NCBI GenBank assembly: GCA_964491375.1
Contig: CAZBGL010000258.1
Coordinates: 1 to 23,403, forward strand
Source: CAZBGL01 sp964491375
Lineage (GTDB): Bacteria; Desulfobacterota; Deferrisomatia; Deferrisomatales; Deferrisomataceae
DNA length: 23,403 bases
Direction of reading: 5' to 3'
Shown: piece by piece, positions 16,317 to 22,819 of the stretch
How positions within the stretch are numbered: position 1 is the first letter of the stretch
Layout of the letters: each line of letters opens with the position of its first letter
Made by a program: the position numbers and the translations under genes
The notes under the pieces: generated by a model
Told to the model about the DNA's origin: nothing
Seen by the model: only the letters and a program-made list of their open reading frames with translations
Database searches by the model: none

Positions 16317-17011
16317 GGGTCATCGGCTTGGCCCCGGGGGGAGGGGGTCTGTCCGCGCATGCGGCGGGCCCCTTTTTCGTCGGGGTCCGAACCCACCATG
16401 CCGGCGCTCATGATCAGTTTGAACGCCTGCTCCACCGTGATGTCCATGGGGATCACCTCGGCCTCGGGCACCAGAAGGTAATACCCGGACGTGGGGTTCG
16501 GGGTGGTGGGGACGAACACGTTGATCATCGTGTGGGGGGTGCGTTTCTGGAGCTGGCCCCGGGTGGTTCCCGTGACGAACGCCAGGCTGTAAAGTCCTTT
16601 GCGCGGGTATTCCACGAGCACCACCCGCCGGAACTTCTCCGTGTCTTCGGCCACGAGCTGCTCCATGAGCTGCTTCACCGCCAGGTACAGGGTCCGCACC
16701 CCGGGAATGCGCTCCAAGACCCTTTCGTAGGCCTTGACCACGCTGCGCCCCATCAAGTTGGCGCTCAGGAATCCCACAACCTGGATGATGAGAAGGGTCA
16801 GCAGAATGCCCAGTCCCGGCACCTTCACGCCCAGATAGGTCTCGGGATGGAAGCGGGGCGGGAGGATGGCGAGAATCCGGTCCGACCATCGCACGATGGC
16901 CGAGACCACGTAGAACGTGAGCCCCAGGGGCACGATGACCAGGAGCCCCGTCAGGAAATGGCGCCGGGTTCTGTCCCTCACCCGCCTGGCGAACCGCCTC
17001 ACGAAACCCAC
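16313..17011 (-). CDS. DUF502-family membrane protein
   Basis: Predicted 232-aa integral membrane protein. A basic N-terminus (RRFARRVRDRTRRHF) precedes a first helix LTGLLVIVPLGLTFYVVSAIV (about 20-40); a second helix, LGILLTLLIIQVVGFLSANL, spans about 68-87. The segments RIPGVRTLYLAVKQLMEQL and VVLVEYPRKGLYSLAFVTG, then VFVPTTPNPTSGYYLLVPE, are the conserved core of the DUF502 family, whose role is unknown; plants have homologues (LIKE-COV) linked to vascular patterning. The positive-inside rule puts the N-terminus in the cytoplasm. The start is GTG at 17011, overlapping the amidohydrolase stop by 13 nt with GGAGAG upstream. Last gene of the panC operon; its stop overlaps that of the opposing PxxKW gene by 3 nt. 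Confidence 0.9.
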   Translation of the reverse strand: MGFVRRFARRVRDRTRRHFLTGLLVIVPLGLTFYVVSAIVRWSDRILAILPPRFHPETYLGVKVPGLGILLTLLIIQVVGFLSANLMGRSVVKAYERVLERIPGVRTLYLAVKQLMEQLVAEDTEKFRRVVLVEYPRKGLYSLAFVTGTTRGQLQKRTPHTMINVFVPTTPNPTSGYYLLVPEAEVIPMDITVEQAFKLIMSAGMVGSDPDEKGARRMRGQTPSPRGQADDP

Positions 17012-18204
17012 GCCGTTCTCTCCACAGGCCTTCCCCCAAACCAGACCGCTAAGAGCCGTCCGCCGTCGAGCACCTGCTCCCAGGGATCCCTGCCCGGCCC
17101 CAGTTCGACCACCAGTATATCAGCGCACCCCCCCCGCCCGAAACGGCCGGCCCTGGAGCCGACCCCCAACGCCTCGGCCCCGCCCCGTGTTGCCGCCGAA
17201 AGCGCTTCGGCCGGCGTCCAGCCGTAATCCTCCACGGCCGCTCGGATGTCTTCCCACAGGTCCAGGGATCCGGATGAGAGCACGCTGTCCGTGCCCAGGC
17301 CGACCGTGATGCCCGCCTTGAGGAACTCCCGGCCCGGTGCAGGCCGGCCGGACAGGCGCCGGTTGCTCCGGGGGCACAGCACCAGGGCCACCCCCCTTTT
17401 TCGGAGAAGATCCACGTGGTGCCGGCCGACGTGCACGCCGTGTACCACAACGGTGTCCGGGCCGAGCATCCCCAGGCGGTCCAGCCACTCCACGGGGTGC
17501 AGGCCCGGCCGGTGGGGAGCGCGCAGCTCCAGGCCGGCGTACAACACCTCGGCCACAGGCCCCCCCCCATCCAGGCAAAAACGAATCTCGTCCAGGCTCT
17601 CGGCCAGGTGGACCATCTTCCGGAGCCCCCTGGCCCGCGCCCTCTCCGCTGCCAACCGGAACCCTTCGGGACACGTGGTGTAAGGAGAGTGGGGGGAGAT
17701 TCCCGCGATCGTCCCGCCGGCCGTCTCCAGGGCGCGGTCGACCCACTCGGCAGCCGCCTGGACGCGTTCTGGCCACGGGGCCAGGACCTCGGGGAACACG
17801 AGACACCGGGGCCCGACGGGATGGGCGAGCGCCTCGGGCCGACTCACCACATCGGCCACCCACGTCTGTCCGGCCCTCAGGCACTCCCGGGCCCCGCTTC
17901 TTACGGCCCGGGGCCAGAACTCGGCAGGGGCCTTCCGCTTCCTGCGGGCCACCTCGAGGATCCACTCCGAAAAGCCGGACGCTTCCGGCGGAGCCCCCAA
18001 GCCCGTGAGCTCGAGGTGGGTGTGGGCGTTCACCAGGGCCGGCATGAGGGCACATCCGGGGAAGTCCAGAACACGGCCCGGGAAGTCGCGTAGATCCCGC
18101 CACGGGCCCGCGGCCAGGACCCGTTGCCCCTCAACGACGAGGGCCCCGCCTTCCACAGGGGGGCCCTCCATCGGGATCAGCCACGAGGCCCGAAGCCGTT
18201 CCAC
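16999..18204 (-). CDS. Amidohydrolase of the ATZ/TRZ (chlorohydrolase) type, possibly aminodeoxyfutalosine deaminase
   Basis: Predicted 401-aa metal-dependent hydrolase. Metal and catalytic residues are all in place for the deaminase branch: His61 and His63 (NAHTHLE), His199 with Glu202 (HLAESLDE), His255 (VVVHGVHV) and Asp306 (GLGTDSVLSSG). An N-terminal beta-sandwich segment precedes the barrel, and CPRSNRRLSG is typical of the group. Substrates in this group include adenosine, guanine, S-adenosylhomocysteine and, in the futalosine menaquinone pathway, 6-aminodeoxyfutalosine (MqnX). The last is a reasonable guess for an anaerobic deltaproteobacterium but no other mqn gene is in the window. 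The GTG at 18204 begins VERLRASWLIPM; ATG at 18171 is possible but removes part of the sandwich. It starts 4 nt after the panD stop. Confidence 0.8.
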   Translation of the reverse strand: MERLRASWLIPMEGPPVEGGALVVEGQRVLAAGPWRDLRDFPGRVLDFPGCALMPALVNAHTHLELTGLGAPPEASGFSEWILEVARRKRKAPAEFWPRAVRSGARECLRAGQTWVADVVSRPEALAHPVGPRCLVFPEVLAPWPERVQAAAEWVDRALETAGGTIAGISPHSPYTTCPEGFRLAAERARARGLRKMVHLAESLDEIRFCLDGGGPVAEVLYAGLELRAPHRPGLHPVEWLDRLGMLGPDTVVVHGVHVGRHHVDLLRKRGVALVLCPRSNRRLSGRPAPGREFLKAGITVGLGTDSVLSSGSLDLWEDIRAAVEDYGWTPAEALSAATRGGAEALGVGSRAGRFGRGGCADILVVELGPGRDPWEQVLDGGRLLAVWFGGRPVERTAWVS

Positions 18205-18208
18205 GGAT

Positions 18209-18571
18209 TCAAGCCGCCTGCTGGTGAACCGGACGGTTGGCCGCATCCACGTACACCAAGCGCGGCTTCCAGGCGGCCACCTGTTCCTCGGGGACCTGGG
18301 CGTACGCACAGATGATCACCAGGTCACCGGGGGTCACCTTGTGGGCAGCGGCTCCGTTCAGGCAGATCTCGCCCTCGCCCGGGGCACCTGGGATCACGTA
18401 GGTCTGGAACCGTTCCCCGTTGGCGATGTTGTAAATCCAGACCTCTTCGTAGGGCACGATGTCAGCCGCCTCCAGGAGCACGGGGTCGATGGTGATGCTC
18501 CCCTCGTAGTGCAGGTCCGCCCCCGTGACAGTGGCGCGGTGGATCTTCCCTTTCAGCATCGAACGGTACAT
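18209..18571 (-). CDS. panD: Aspartate 1-decarboxylase precursor
   Basis: Predicted 120-aa pyruvoyl enzyme converting L-aspartate to beta-alanine for pantothenate. The self-cleavage site Gly24-Ser25 lies in YEGSITIDP, where Ser becomes the pyruvoyl group. MLKGKIHRATVTGADL before it, then VWIYNIANGERFQTYVI and GEICLNGAAAHKVTPGDLVII, are canonical. The extra N-terminal MYRS is retained because GGAGGAAGA sits about 7 nt before ATG 18571; the alternative ATG at 18559 gives the commoner MLKGK start. The chosen start overlaps panC by 19 nt, implying translational coupling. PanZ-type activation machinery was not seen. Confidence 0.96.
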   Translation of the reverse strand: MYRSMLKGKIHRATVTGADLHYEGSITIDPVLLEAADIVPYEEVWIYNIANGERFQTYVIPGAPGEGEICLNGAAAHKVTPGDLVIICAYAQVPEEQVAAWKPRLVYVDAANRPVHQQAA

Positions 18572-19443
18572 GGGTCTTCCTCCGGGTGCGCGCTCCCCCC
18601 GGGCGCCTCGAGAACGCAGTTGTCGATGAGCCGGGTTCTCCCCACGAACGCGGCGAGGGCCAGGAGGGCCCTGGGGGCTACGGCATCCACAGGTTCGAGG
18701 GTTTCCGGGTGCCGGAGCTCCACATAGTCCACGCGCAGGTCCGCGTCCTCCAAAACGCCCTGCACGGCTCTCCGTATCGCCTCGGTCCGGGTCTCGCCCC
18801 GTTCCACCAGATCACGGGCGCGCTGGATCCCCCTCCAAAGGGCCAGGGCCCGTTCGCGCTCCTTCGGATCCAGATAGGCATTGCGGCTCGACATGGCCAG
18901 CCCGTCGGGTTCCCTTACCGTGGGCACACCCACAATCTCCACGGGCATGTCCAGGTCGCGCACCATCCGCCGAATCACTTGGAGTTGCTGGTAGTCCTTC
19001 TCCCCGAACACGGCCACATCCGGCTCCACGATATGGAACAGTTTGGCCACCACGGTGGCCACGCCCCGAAAATGACCGGGACGGGACGCGCCGCACAACG
19101 GACGGGACAGATCCTCCACGGTCACGTACGTCTGGAAGCCCTGCGGATAGAGGGCAGATGCCGGGGGAGAGAACACCACGTGCACGCCTTCGGCCCCACA
19201 CAGCGCCCGGTCCCTCTCCGGGTCCCTGGGGTACCGGTCGAAGTCTTCGCTGGGACCGAACTGGATGGGGTTCACAAAGATCGAGACCACCACAAAGTCG
19301 CTCAACTCCCGGGCCCGACGGATCAACGCGAGATGCCCCTCGTGGAGATAACCCATCGTGGGCACGAAACCCACGCGCAGCCCCCTGCCCCGCGCCTCCC
19401 GGCTTCGCGTACGCATCACCTCGGGTGACTCGATCCATTCCAT
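18553..19443 (-). CDS. panC: Pantothenate synthetase (pantoate-beta-alanine ligase)
   Basis: Predicted 296-aa enzyme joining pantoate and beta-alanine with ATP via pantoyl-adenylate. The nucleotidylyl-transferase motif HEGH (34-37) is in GFVPTMGYLHEGHLALI; SIFVNPIQFGPSEDFDRYPR, GHFRGVATVVAKLF, VFGEKDYQQL and LAMSSRNAYL (the KMSKS-like loop) follow in family order. Length is slightly above the common 280 or so. ATG 19443 is chosen because it gives the usual short lead before the HEGH motif; the frame continues to 19524, but that part would translate the terminator hairpin and is rejected. A structured leader with an intrinsic terminator precedes it. panB is absent here, so pantoate must come from elsewhere in the genome. 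Confidence 0.95.
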   Translation of the reverse strand: MEWIESPEVMRTRSREARGRGLRVGFVPTMGYLHEGHLALIRRARELSDFVVVSIFVNPIQFGPSEDFDRYPRDPERDRALCGAEGVHVVFSPPASALYPQGFQTYVTVEDLSRPLCGASRPGHFRGVATVVAKLFHIVEPDVAVFGEKDYQQLQVIRRMVRDLDMPVEIVGVPTVREPDGLAMSSRNAYLDPKERERALALWRGIQRARDLVERGETRTEAIRRAVQGVLEDADLRVDYVELRHPETLEPVDAVAPRALLALAAFVGRTRLIDNCVLEAPGGSAHPEEDPCTVRC

Positions 19444-19464
19444 GGTCTGCCTCGGCTCTTCCCC

Positions 19465-19499
19465 AAAACACAAAAACGCCCTCCGGGGGACGGGGGCGT
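19465..19499 (-). terminator. Intrinsic (Rho-independent) terminator upstream of panC
   Basis: On the minus strand ACGCCC-CCG pairs with CGG(A)GGGCGT around a TCCCC loop: nine base pairs with one bulged A on the 3' side. It is followed immediately by TTTTGTGTTTT. On the plus strand the downstream bases are not T-rich, so it is directional toward panC. No minus-strand gene ends just upstream, which makes a role in leader attenuation more likely than gene-end termination. Confidence 0.8.
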
Positions 19500-19503
19500 C
19501 TGG

Positions 19504-19517
19504 GCCGCACGTGCGGC
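19504..19517. repeat. 14-bp perfect palindrome GCCGCACGTGCGGC
   Basis: The sequence is identical to its own reverse complement, with CACGTG at its centre. It lies between the two-tier stem and the terminator of the panC leader. It could form a short RNA hairpin or be a dimeric repressor operator; sequence alone does not decide. Confidence 0.6.
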
Positions 19518-19614
19518 AAACCAACGGTCACACCCTGCCGCGCAGGGCGGGAAAACCGTTTGCTTTTCACGAACCCGTCCCGGTCCGCGCCAGCGGATCC
19601 AAGCGGTGCGCTTC

Positions 19615-19623
19615 TGGTATCAT
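19615..19623 (+). promoter_or_regulatory. Extended -10 promoter for the Mut7-C/coaD genes
   Basis: TGGTATCAT contains a TGn extension and TATCAT (five of six to TATAAT). A start near 19630 gives a short leader of about 27 nt before the GTG at 19657. It overlaps the -10 region of the opposing candidate panC promoter, so the two would compete for polymerase. Confidence 0.45.
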
Positions 19624-19643
19624 AGCCGACAAATCCCTGTCAA
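19616..19643 (-). promoter_or_regulatory. Candidate panC promoter
   Basis: A perfect -35 TTGACA lies at 19643 to 19638 on the minus strand. At 16-nt spacing the -10 is GATACC (three of six), so the element is weak or activator-dependent; a better TATGAT is present but only 13 nt away. Transcription from here would begin near 19609, just before hairpin 1 of the leader. Confidence 0.35.
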
Positions 19644-19656
19644 CCCGTGTGACCCC

Positions 19657-20145
19657 GTGGACGACACACCTCGTTTCCTTGTGGACGCCATGCTGGGCAA
19701 CGTGGCCCGGGACCTCCGGCTGCTGGGGTTGGATGCGGTGTTCTTCCCAGACGTTCCGGACCCGGAACTGCTACGCCGCGCCCAGAAGGAGCGGCGGATC
19801 CTGGTCACGCGGGACCGGGGCCTGGCTGGACGGGCCCAAGGGGTGCGGTGCGTGCTCGTGCACAGCGCACTCCCGCACCACCAGGTGCTGGAGGTCCTGC
19901 CCCTCGTGCCGCCCGCGGCGATCGCACCCCTCACCCGGTGCCTCGTGTGCAACCAACGGCTCCAAACGGCAGGGCGAGGGCAGGTGCGCCCCCGGGTCCC
20001 GGACCACGTGGCGTTGGCCCATGGACGCTTCCGGACCTGTCCGGGATGCGGTCGGGTGTACTGGCGCGGAACACACACCCGCCGCCTCTTGGAGCGGGTT
20101 CGGTGGCTCCGGACGGCTTTACTTCGAAAGTGCCCTCGGTTATAA
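19657..20145 (+). CDS. Mut7-C RNase-domain protein with C-terminal zinc ribbon
   Basis: Predicted 162-aa protein. The N-terminal PIN-like part carries FLVDAMLGNVARDLRLLG (acidic Asp10) and RILVTRDRGL (Asp53), the pattern of the Mut7-C/DUF82 family. The C-terminal part has a four-cysteine zinc ribbon, RCLVCN (Cys95, Cys98) and CPGCGRVYWRGTH (Cys128, Cys131). By fold these are putative ribonucleases; the cellular substrate is not established. GTG at 19657 is used because it lies downstream of the extended -10 and gives a short lead into FLVDAML; ATG at 19606 would sit upstream of that promoter and ATG at 19690 would remove Asp10. It ends 31 nt before coaD. Confidence 0.87.
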   Translation: MDDTPRFLVDAMLGNVARDLRLLGLDAVFFPDVPDPELLRRAQKERRILVTRDRGLAGRAQGVRCVLVHSALPHHQVLEVLPLVPPAAIAPLTRCLVCNQRLQTAGRGQVRPRVPDHVALAHGRFRTCPGCGRVYWRGTHTRRLLERVRWLRTALLRKCPRL

Positions 20146-20176
20146 AGCAGCGACTTCCGGACGGAGGAGGCGGGAC

Positions 20177-20689
20177 GTGAGCGAGTCGGTGGCCGTCTAT
20201 CCGGGTAGCTTCGACCCCATCACCAACGGACACGTGGACATCATCGAGCGAAGCGCCGAGGTGTTCGATCGCGTGGTGGTGCTCGTGGCCGTGAACCGTG
20301 ACAAGCGCACCCTGTTCGACCTGGAGGAGCGCATGGAACTGATCCGCCGGGTGTTCGAACATCACCCCCGCGTGGAGGTGGACTCGTTCCGGGGCCTCCT
20401 GGTGGAGTACATGCGAAGCCACGGGTATCGGGTGGTCGTCAGGGGGCTCCGGGCTGTCAGCGACTTTGAGTACGAGTTCCAGATGGCCCTCATGAACCGG
20501 AAGATCTATCCCCAGCTCGAAACATTCTTCCTGGCAGCCCGTGAAAACTACAGCTATGTGAGCTCGCGTATCCTGAAGGAGGTGTTCGAGCTGGGCGGGT
20601 GCATCCAGGATCTGGCGCCTGCTGTGGTCATCGAGGCCCTGCGGGAGAAGTTCGGCCGCCTCGACCGGGAACCGGCTGAGGCCCCGTGA
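20177..20689 (+). CDS. coaD: Pantetheine-phosphate adenylyltransferase
   Basis: Predicted 170-aa hexameric enzyme transferring AMP from ATP to 4'-phosphopantetheine, the penultimate step of CoA synthesis. YPGSFDPITNGHVDIIERS holds the TxGH motif (16-19); RGLLVEYMRSHG, VVRGLRAVSDFEYEFQMALM and YSYVSSRILKEVF are diagnostic for bacterial CoaD. Length is normal. The GTG at 20177 is preceded by GGAGGAGG about 6 nt away; the frame is open far upstream only in an overlapping reading of the previous gene. It faces the panC-panD operon across one intergenic region, placing two ends of the pantothenate-CoA route together. Confidence 0.96.
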   Translation: MSESVAVYPGSFDPITNGHVDIIERSAEVFDRVVVLVAVNRDKRTLFDLEERMELIRRVFEHHPRVEVDSFRGLLVEYMRSHGYRVVVRGLRAVSDFEYEFQMALMNRKIYPQLETFFLAARENYSYVSSRILKEVFELGGCIQDLAPAVVIEALREKFGRLDREPAEAP

Positions 20690-20716
20690 CCCCAAGATGT
20701 TCGGAGGATAGGCACC

Positions 20717-21913
20717 ATGCGCCTGAGCAGCCGCGTCCGCAATCTCCAACCCTCGGCTACCCTGGCCATCACCGCCAAAGCGAAACAGATGCGCGCCCAA
20801 GGAATCGACGTGATCGGGTTCGGCGCCGGGGAGCCCGATTTCGGCACGCCTGGTCACGCGGTGGAGGCCGCCGTTCGGGCGCTTCGCGAAGGGGACACCC
20901 GGTACACCCCGGTGGGCGGCACCCCGGAGCTCAAGCAGGCCGTACGGGCGCGCCTGAAGGCCGACTACGGATTGGAGTACTCGCTCAGCGAAATCACGGT
21001 GTCCTGCGGGGCCAAGCACACCCTCTTCAATCTCTTCCTGTCGCTGGTAGGCCCTGGCGACCAGGTGATCGTGCCCGCTCCCTATTGGGTGAGTTATCCG
21101 GAACAGGTTCGGCTGGCCGGGGGGGAGCCTGTAATCGTCCCCACCCGGGAAGAGGACGGCTTCCGGCTCAAGCCGGAAGCCCTGGAACGGGCCATCACCC
21201 CGCAGACCCGGGCCTTGGTGCTCAACAGTCCGTCCAACCCCACCGGCACCCTCTACCACCGCGAGCACCTGGAGGCTCTGGCGGAAGTCCTCAAGGGAAC
21301 CGAGGTGGCGGTGGTGAGCGACGACATCTACCACCGGCTTGTGTACGGGGAGGCTTCGTTCACGAGCATTCTCCACGCGGCTCCTGAACTCCGCGAGCGC
21401 ACCGTGATCGTGAACGGGGTCTCCAAGACCTATGCCATGACCGGCTGGCGAATCGGGTACGCGGCCGGCCCGGCCTCCCTGATCCAGGCGATGGAGCGGC
21501 TTCAGAGCCAGTCCACCTCCAACCCCACGAGCTTCGCCCAACCCGGAGCGGTTGCAGCCCTCACCGGGCCCCAGGAATGCGTGGAGACCATGCGCCGGGC
21601 GTTTGAAGAGCGACGGGACCTGATCGTCGAGGGCCTGAACCGGATCCCAGGCTTTCGCTGTCCGGTGCCGGAGGGCGCGTTCTACGCCTTTCCCAACGTC
21701 TCGGGATGCTACGGCAGGAAGGGGCCCCAGGGGGAGATCCGGGGTTCGCTGGACCTCGCGGCGTACCTCCTGGAGCACGCCCGGGTGGCCGTGGTGCCCG
21801 GCGCCCCCTTCGGATCCGATGATCACCTCCGGCTCTCCTATGCCGCTTCGGCCGAGACGATCCGGGAGGGGCTCGAGCGCATCCGGCGGGCCGTGGAGGC
21901 CCTGGCGGAATAG
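20717..21913 (+). CDS. Class I (Ib-type) pyridoxal-phosphate aminotransferase, probably aspartate aminotransferase
   Basis: Predicted 398-aa fold-type I PLP enzyme. GAGEPDFGTP near 36-45, YTPVGGTPELKQAV, then VPAPYWVSYPEQ (aromatic stacking on PLP), NSPSNPTGTLY, SDDIYHRLVY and the Schiff-base lysine in VSKTYAMTGWRIGYA (Lys237) are all as in subgroup Ib aspartate aminotransferases. The carboxylate-binding Arg is in HLRLSYAAS near the C-terminus. Some Ib enzymes also act on prephenate or glutamate, so substrate range is not settled. GGAGG lies about 9 nt before the ATG. It follows coaD by 27 nt and is 3 nt from the next gene. It could supply aspartate for the panD and lysC products, which is inference. 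Confidence 0.92.
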   Translation: MRLSSRVRNLQPSATLAITAKAKQMRAQGIDVIGFGAGEPDFGTPGHAVEAAVRALREGDTRYTPVGGTPELKQAVRARLKADYGLEYSLSEITVSCGAKHTLFNLFLSLVGPGDQVIVPAPYWVSYPEQVRLAGGEPVIVPTREEDGFRLKPEALERAITPQTRALVLNSPSNPTGTLYHREHLEALAEVLKGTEVAVVSDDIYHRLVYGEASFTSILHAAPELRERTVIVNGVSKTYAMTGWRIGYAAGPASLIQAMERLQSQSTSNPTSFAQPGAVAALTGPQECVETMRRAFEERRDLIVEGLNRIPGFRCPVPEGAFYAFPNVSGCYGRKGPQGEIRGSLDLAAYLLEHARVAVVPGAPFGSDDHLRLSYAASAETIREGLERIRRAVEALAE

Positions 21914-21916
21914 ACC

Positions 21917-22810
21917 ATGGGACGGGACCGTTTCCGCAGCCTCTCGGACGACGAACTCGTCGACCTTCTGTTCACCGCGGCGGACCGGTTGCCCCGGGAA
22001 GCTGTGGAGGAGATCCTTCGCCGCAGGCGCCGCATGCTGCCACGGCTCGCCGAGATCGTATCGGACAAGAGAGCCTGGACCCAATCGCTTCCCGAATGGT
22101 GGGCGGTCGTACACGCGACCTACATTCTGGGTGCCATGGAGACCGAAGACGCCCTGGTCCCGCTGCTCACCGCGCTGCGCTGGGCGGACGCGTTCGACTG
22201 CGACTGGGTGACCGAGGATCTGCCCAGCATGTTTGCCCGGATCGGGCCGGCCGCGTACGGCCCCCTTCGAACCGTGTTCCTGGATCCCACCGCAGGTCCG
22301 GGGGCTCGCTCCATCGCGCTCGCATCGATGGCCGCGGTCGCGGCCTCCGACCGGAGACTGCTTCGGGAGGTTCTGGCCCAGGCGGCCGACGTGGTGGCCG
22401 ACGCCTCGGAACCGTTGTATCTCCGTCAGACCGCAGCCAACGTCCTGGTAGACTTCCGATCCCGGAAGCACCGCCATCTGCTCTTGTCGTTCGGGCGTGA
22501 GGAGGCCGAACGGCATCGGGAAGACCCGGAATACCAGGGCGTGTTTTACGACTGGGAAGTGGACGAGCTCTTGTCCGAGCAGGGCGGGGGAGGGATTCCG
22601 GAGTACTACCGGCGGGACTGGATGGTCTTTTACGACCCGGAGGAGATCGCAAAACGCCAAGAGCGCTGGCGCAGGGAGGAACAGGAAGCCCGGGAGCGGG
22701 AGCAGGAGGAACAGGCCCTGCCCCAACCCGGGCGAAGAGATCTGGGGGAGCCTTGCCCGTGTGGGTCCGGCAGGCCCTTCGGCCAATGCTGCTACCTGCG
22801 CATGCATTGA
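21917..22810 (+). CDS. DUF1186-like protein with C-terminal SEC-C zinc motif
   Basis: Predicted 297-aa soluble, helix-rich protein. Residues 1-220 look like a HEAT-like helical repeat region (WWAVVHATYILGAMETEDAL, YGPLRTVFLDPTAGPGARS, PLYLRQTAANVLVDF), consistent with DUF1186. A charged coiled-coil-like stretch of Glu, Arg and Gln follows (about 250-275), then a SEC-C metal-binding motif PCPCGSGRPFGQCC at the extreme C-terminus, like that of SecA. SEC-C tails are found on SecA and many ribosome- or chaperone-associated proteins; the role of this one is not known. It begins 3 nt after the aminotransferase stop with only a weak GGCGGAA ribosome site, so it is probably translationally coupled. 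It ends 9 nt from the convergent Nudix gene with no terminator between. Confidence 0.8.
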   Translation: MGRDRFRSLSDDELVDLLFTAADRLPREAVEEILRRRRRMLPRLAEIVSDKRAWTQSLPEWWAVVHATYILGAMETEDALVPLLTALRWADAFDCDWVTEDLPSMFARIGPAAYGPLRTVFLDPTAGPGARSIALASMAAVAASDRRLLREVLAQAADVVADASEPLYLRQTAANVLVDFRSRKHRHLLLSFGREEAERHREDPEYQGVFYDWEVDELLSEQGGGGIPEYYRRDWMVFYDPEEIAKRQERWRREEQEAREREQEEQALPQPGRRDLGEPCPCGSGRPFGQCCYLRMH

Positions 22811-22819
22811 GTCCGCGGG

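Larger units (their letters stand above)
19444..19609 (-). promoter_or_regulatory. Structured panC leader: candidate transcription attenuator or riboswitch
   Basis: Read on the minus strand, this untranslated leader contains in order: hairpin 1 (19603 to 19579; CTTGG, bulged A, TCCGC, loop TGGC, GCGGA, CCGGG); a two-tier stem (19563 to 19516) closed by GCAAAC/GTTTGC with an inner CCCTGC-GCG-GCAGGG hairpin; a 14-bp palindrome; and an intrinsic terminator ending about 20 nt before panC. GGGACGGG (19581 to 19574) is perfectly complementary to CCCGTCCC (19494 to 19487) in the terminator arm and loop, and three of its G residues also belong to hairpin 1. Mutually exclusive pairing, hence attenuation, is possible. 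A candidate 'pan' RNA motif, hairpins with bulged adenosines before pantothenate genes, has been described in bacteria including deltaproteobacteria; identity is not established here. Confidence 0.55.

Noticed and set aside
19444..19524. N-terminal extension of panC to an ATG at 19524
   Set aside because: It would translate through the intrinsic terminator and adds residues not found in PanC; ATG 19443 gives the family N-terminus.
19931..22807. A 958-codon open frame on the minus strand opposite Mut7-C, coaD, the aminotransferase and the DUF1186 gene
   Set aside because: All four plus-strand genes are recognisable families with intact motifs and ribosome sites. The antisense frame has a low-complexity His/Gly/Pro/Arg composition expected of the complement of GC-rich codons, and no domain was recognised.
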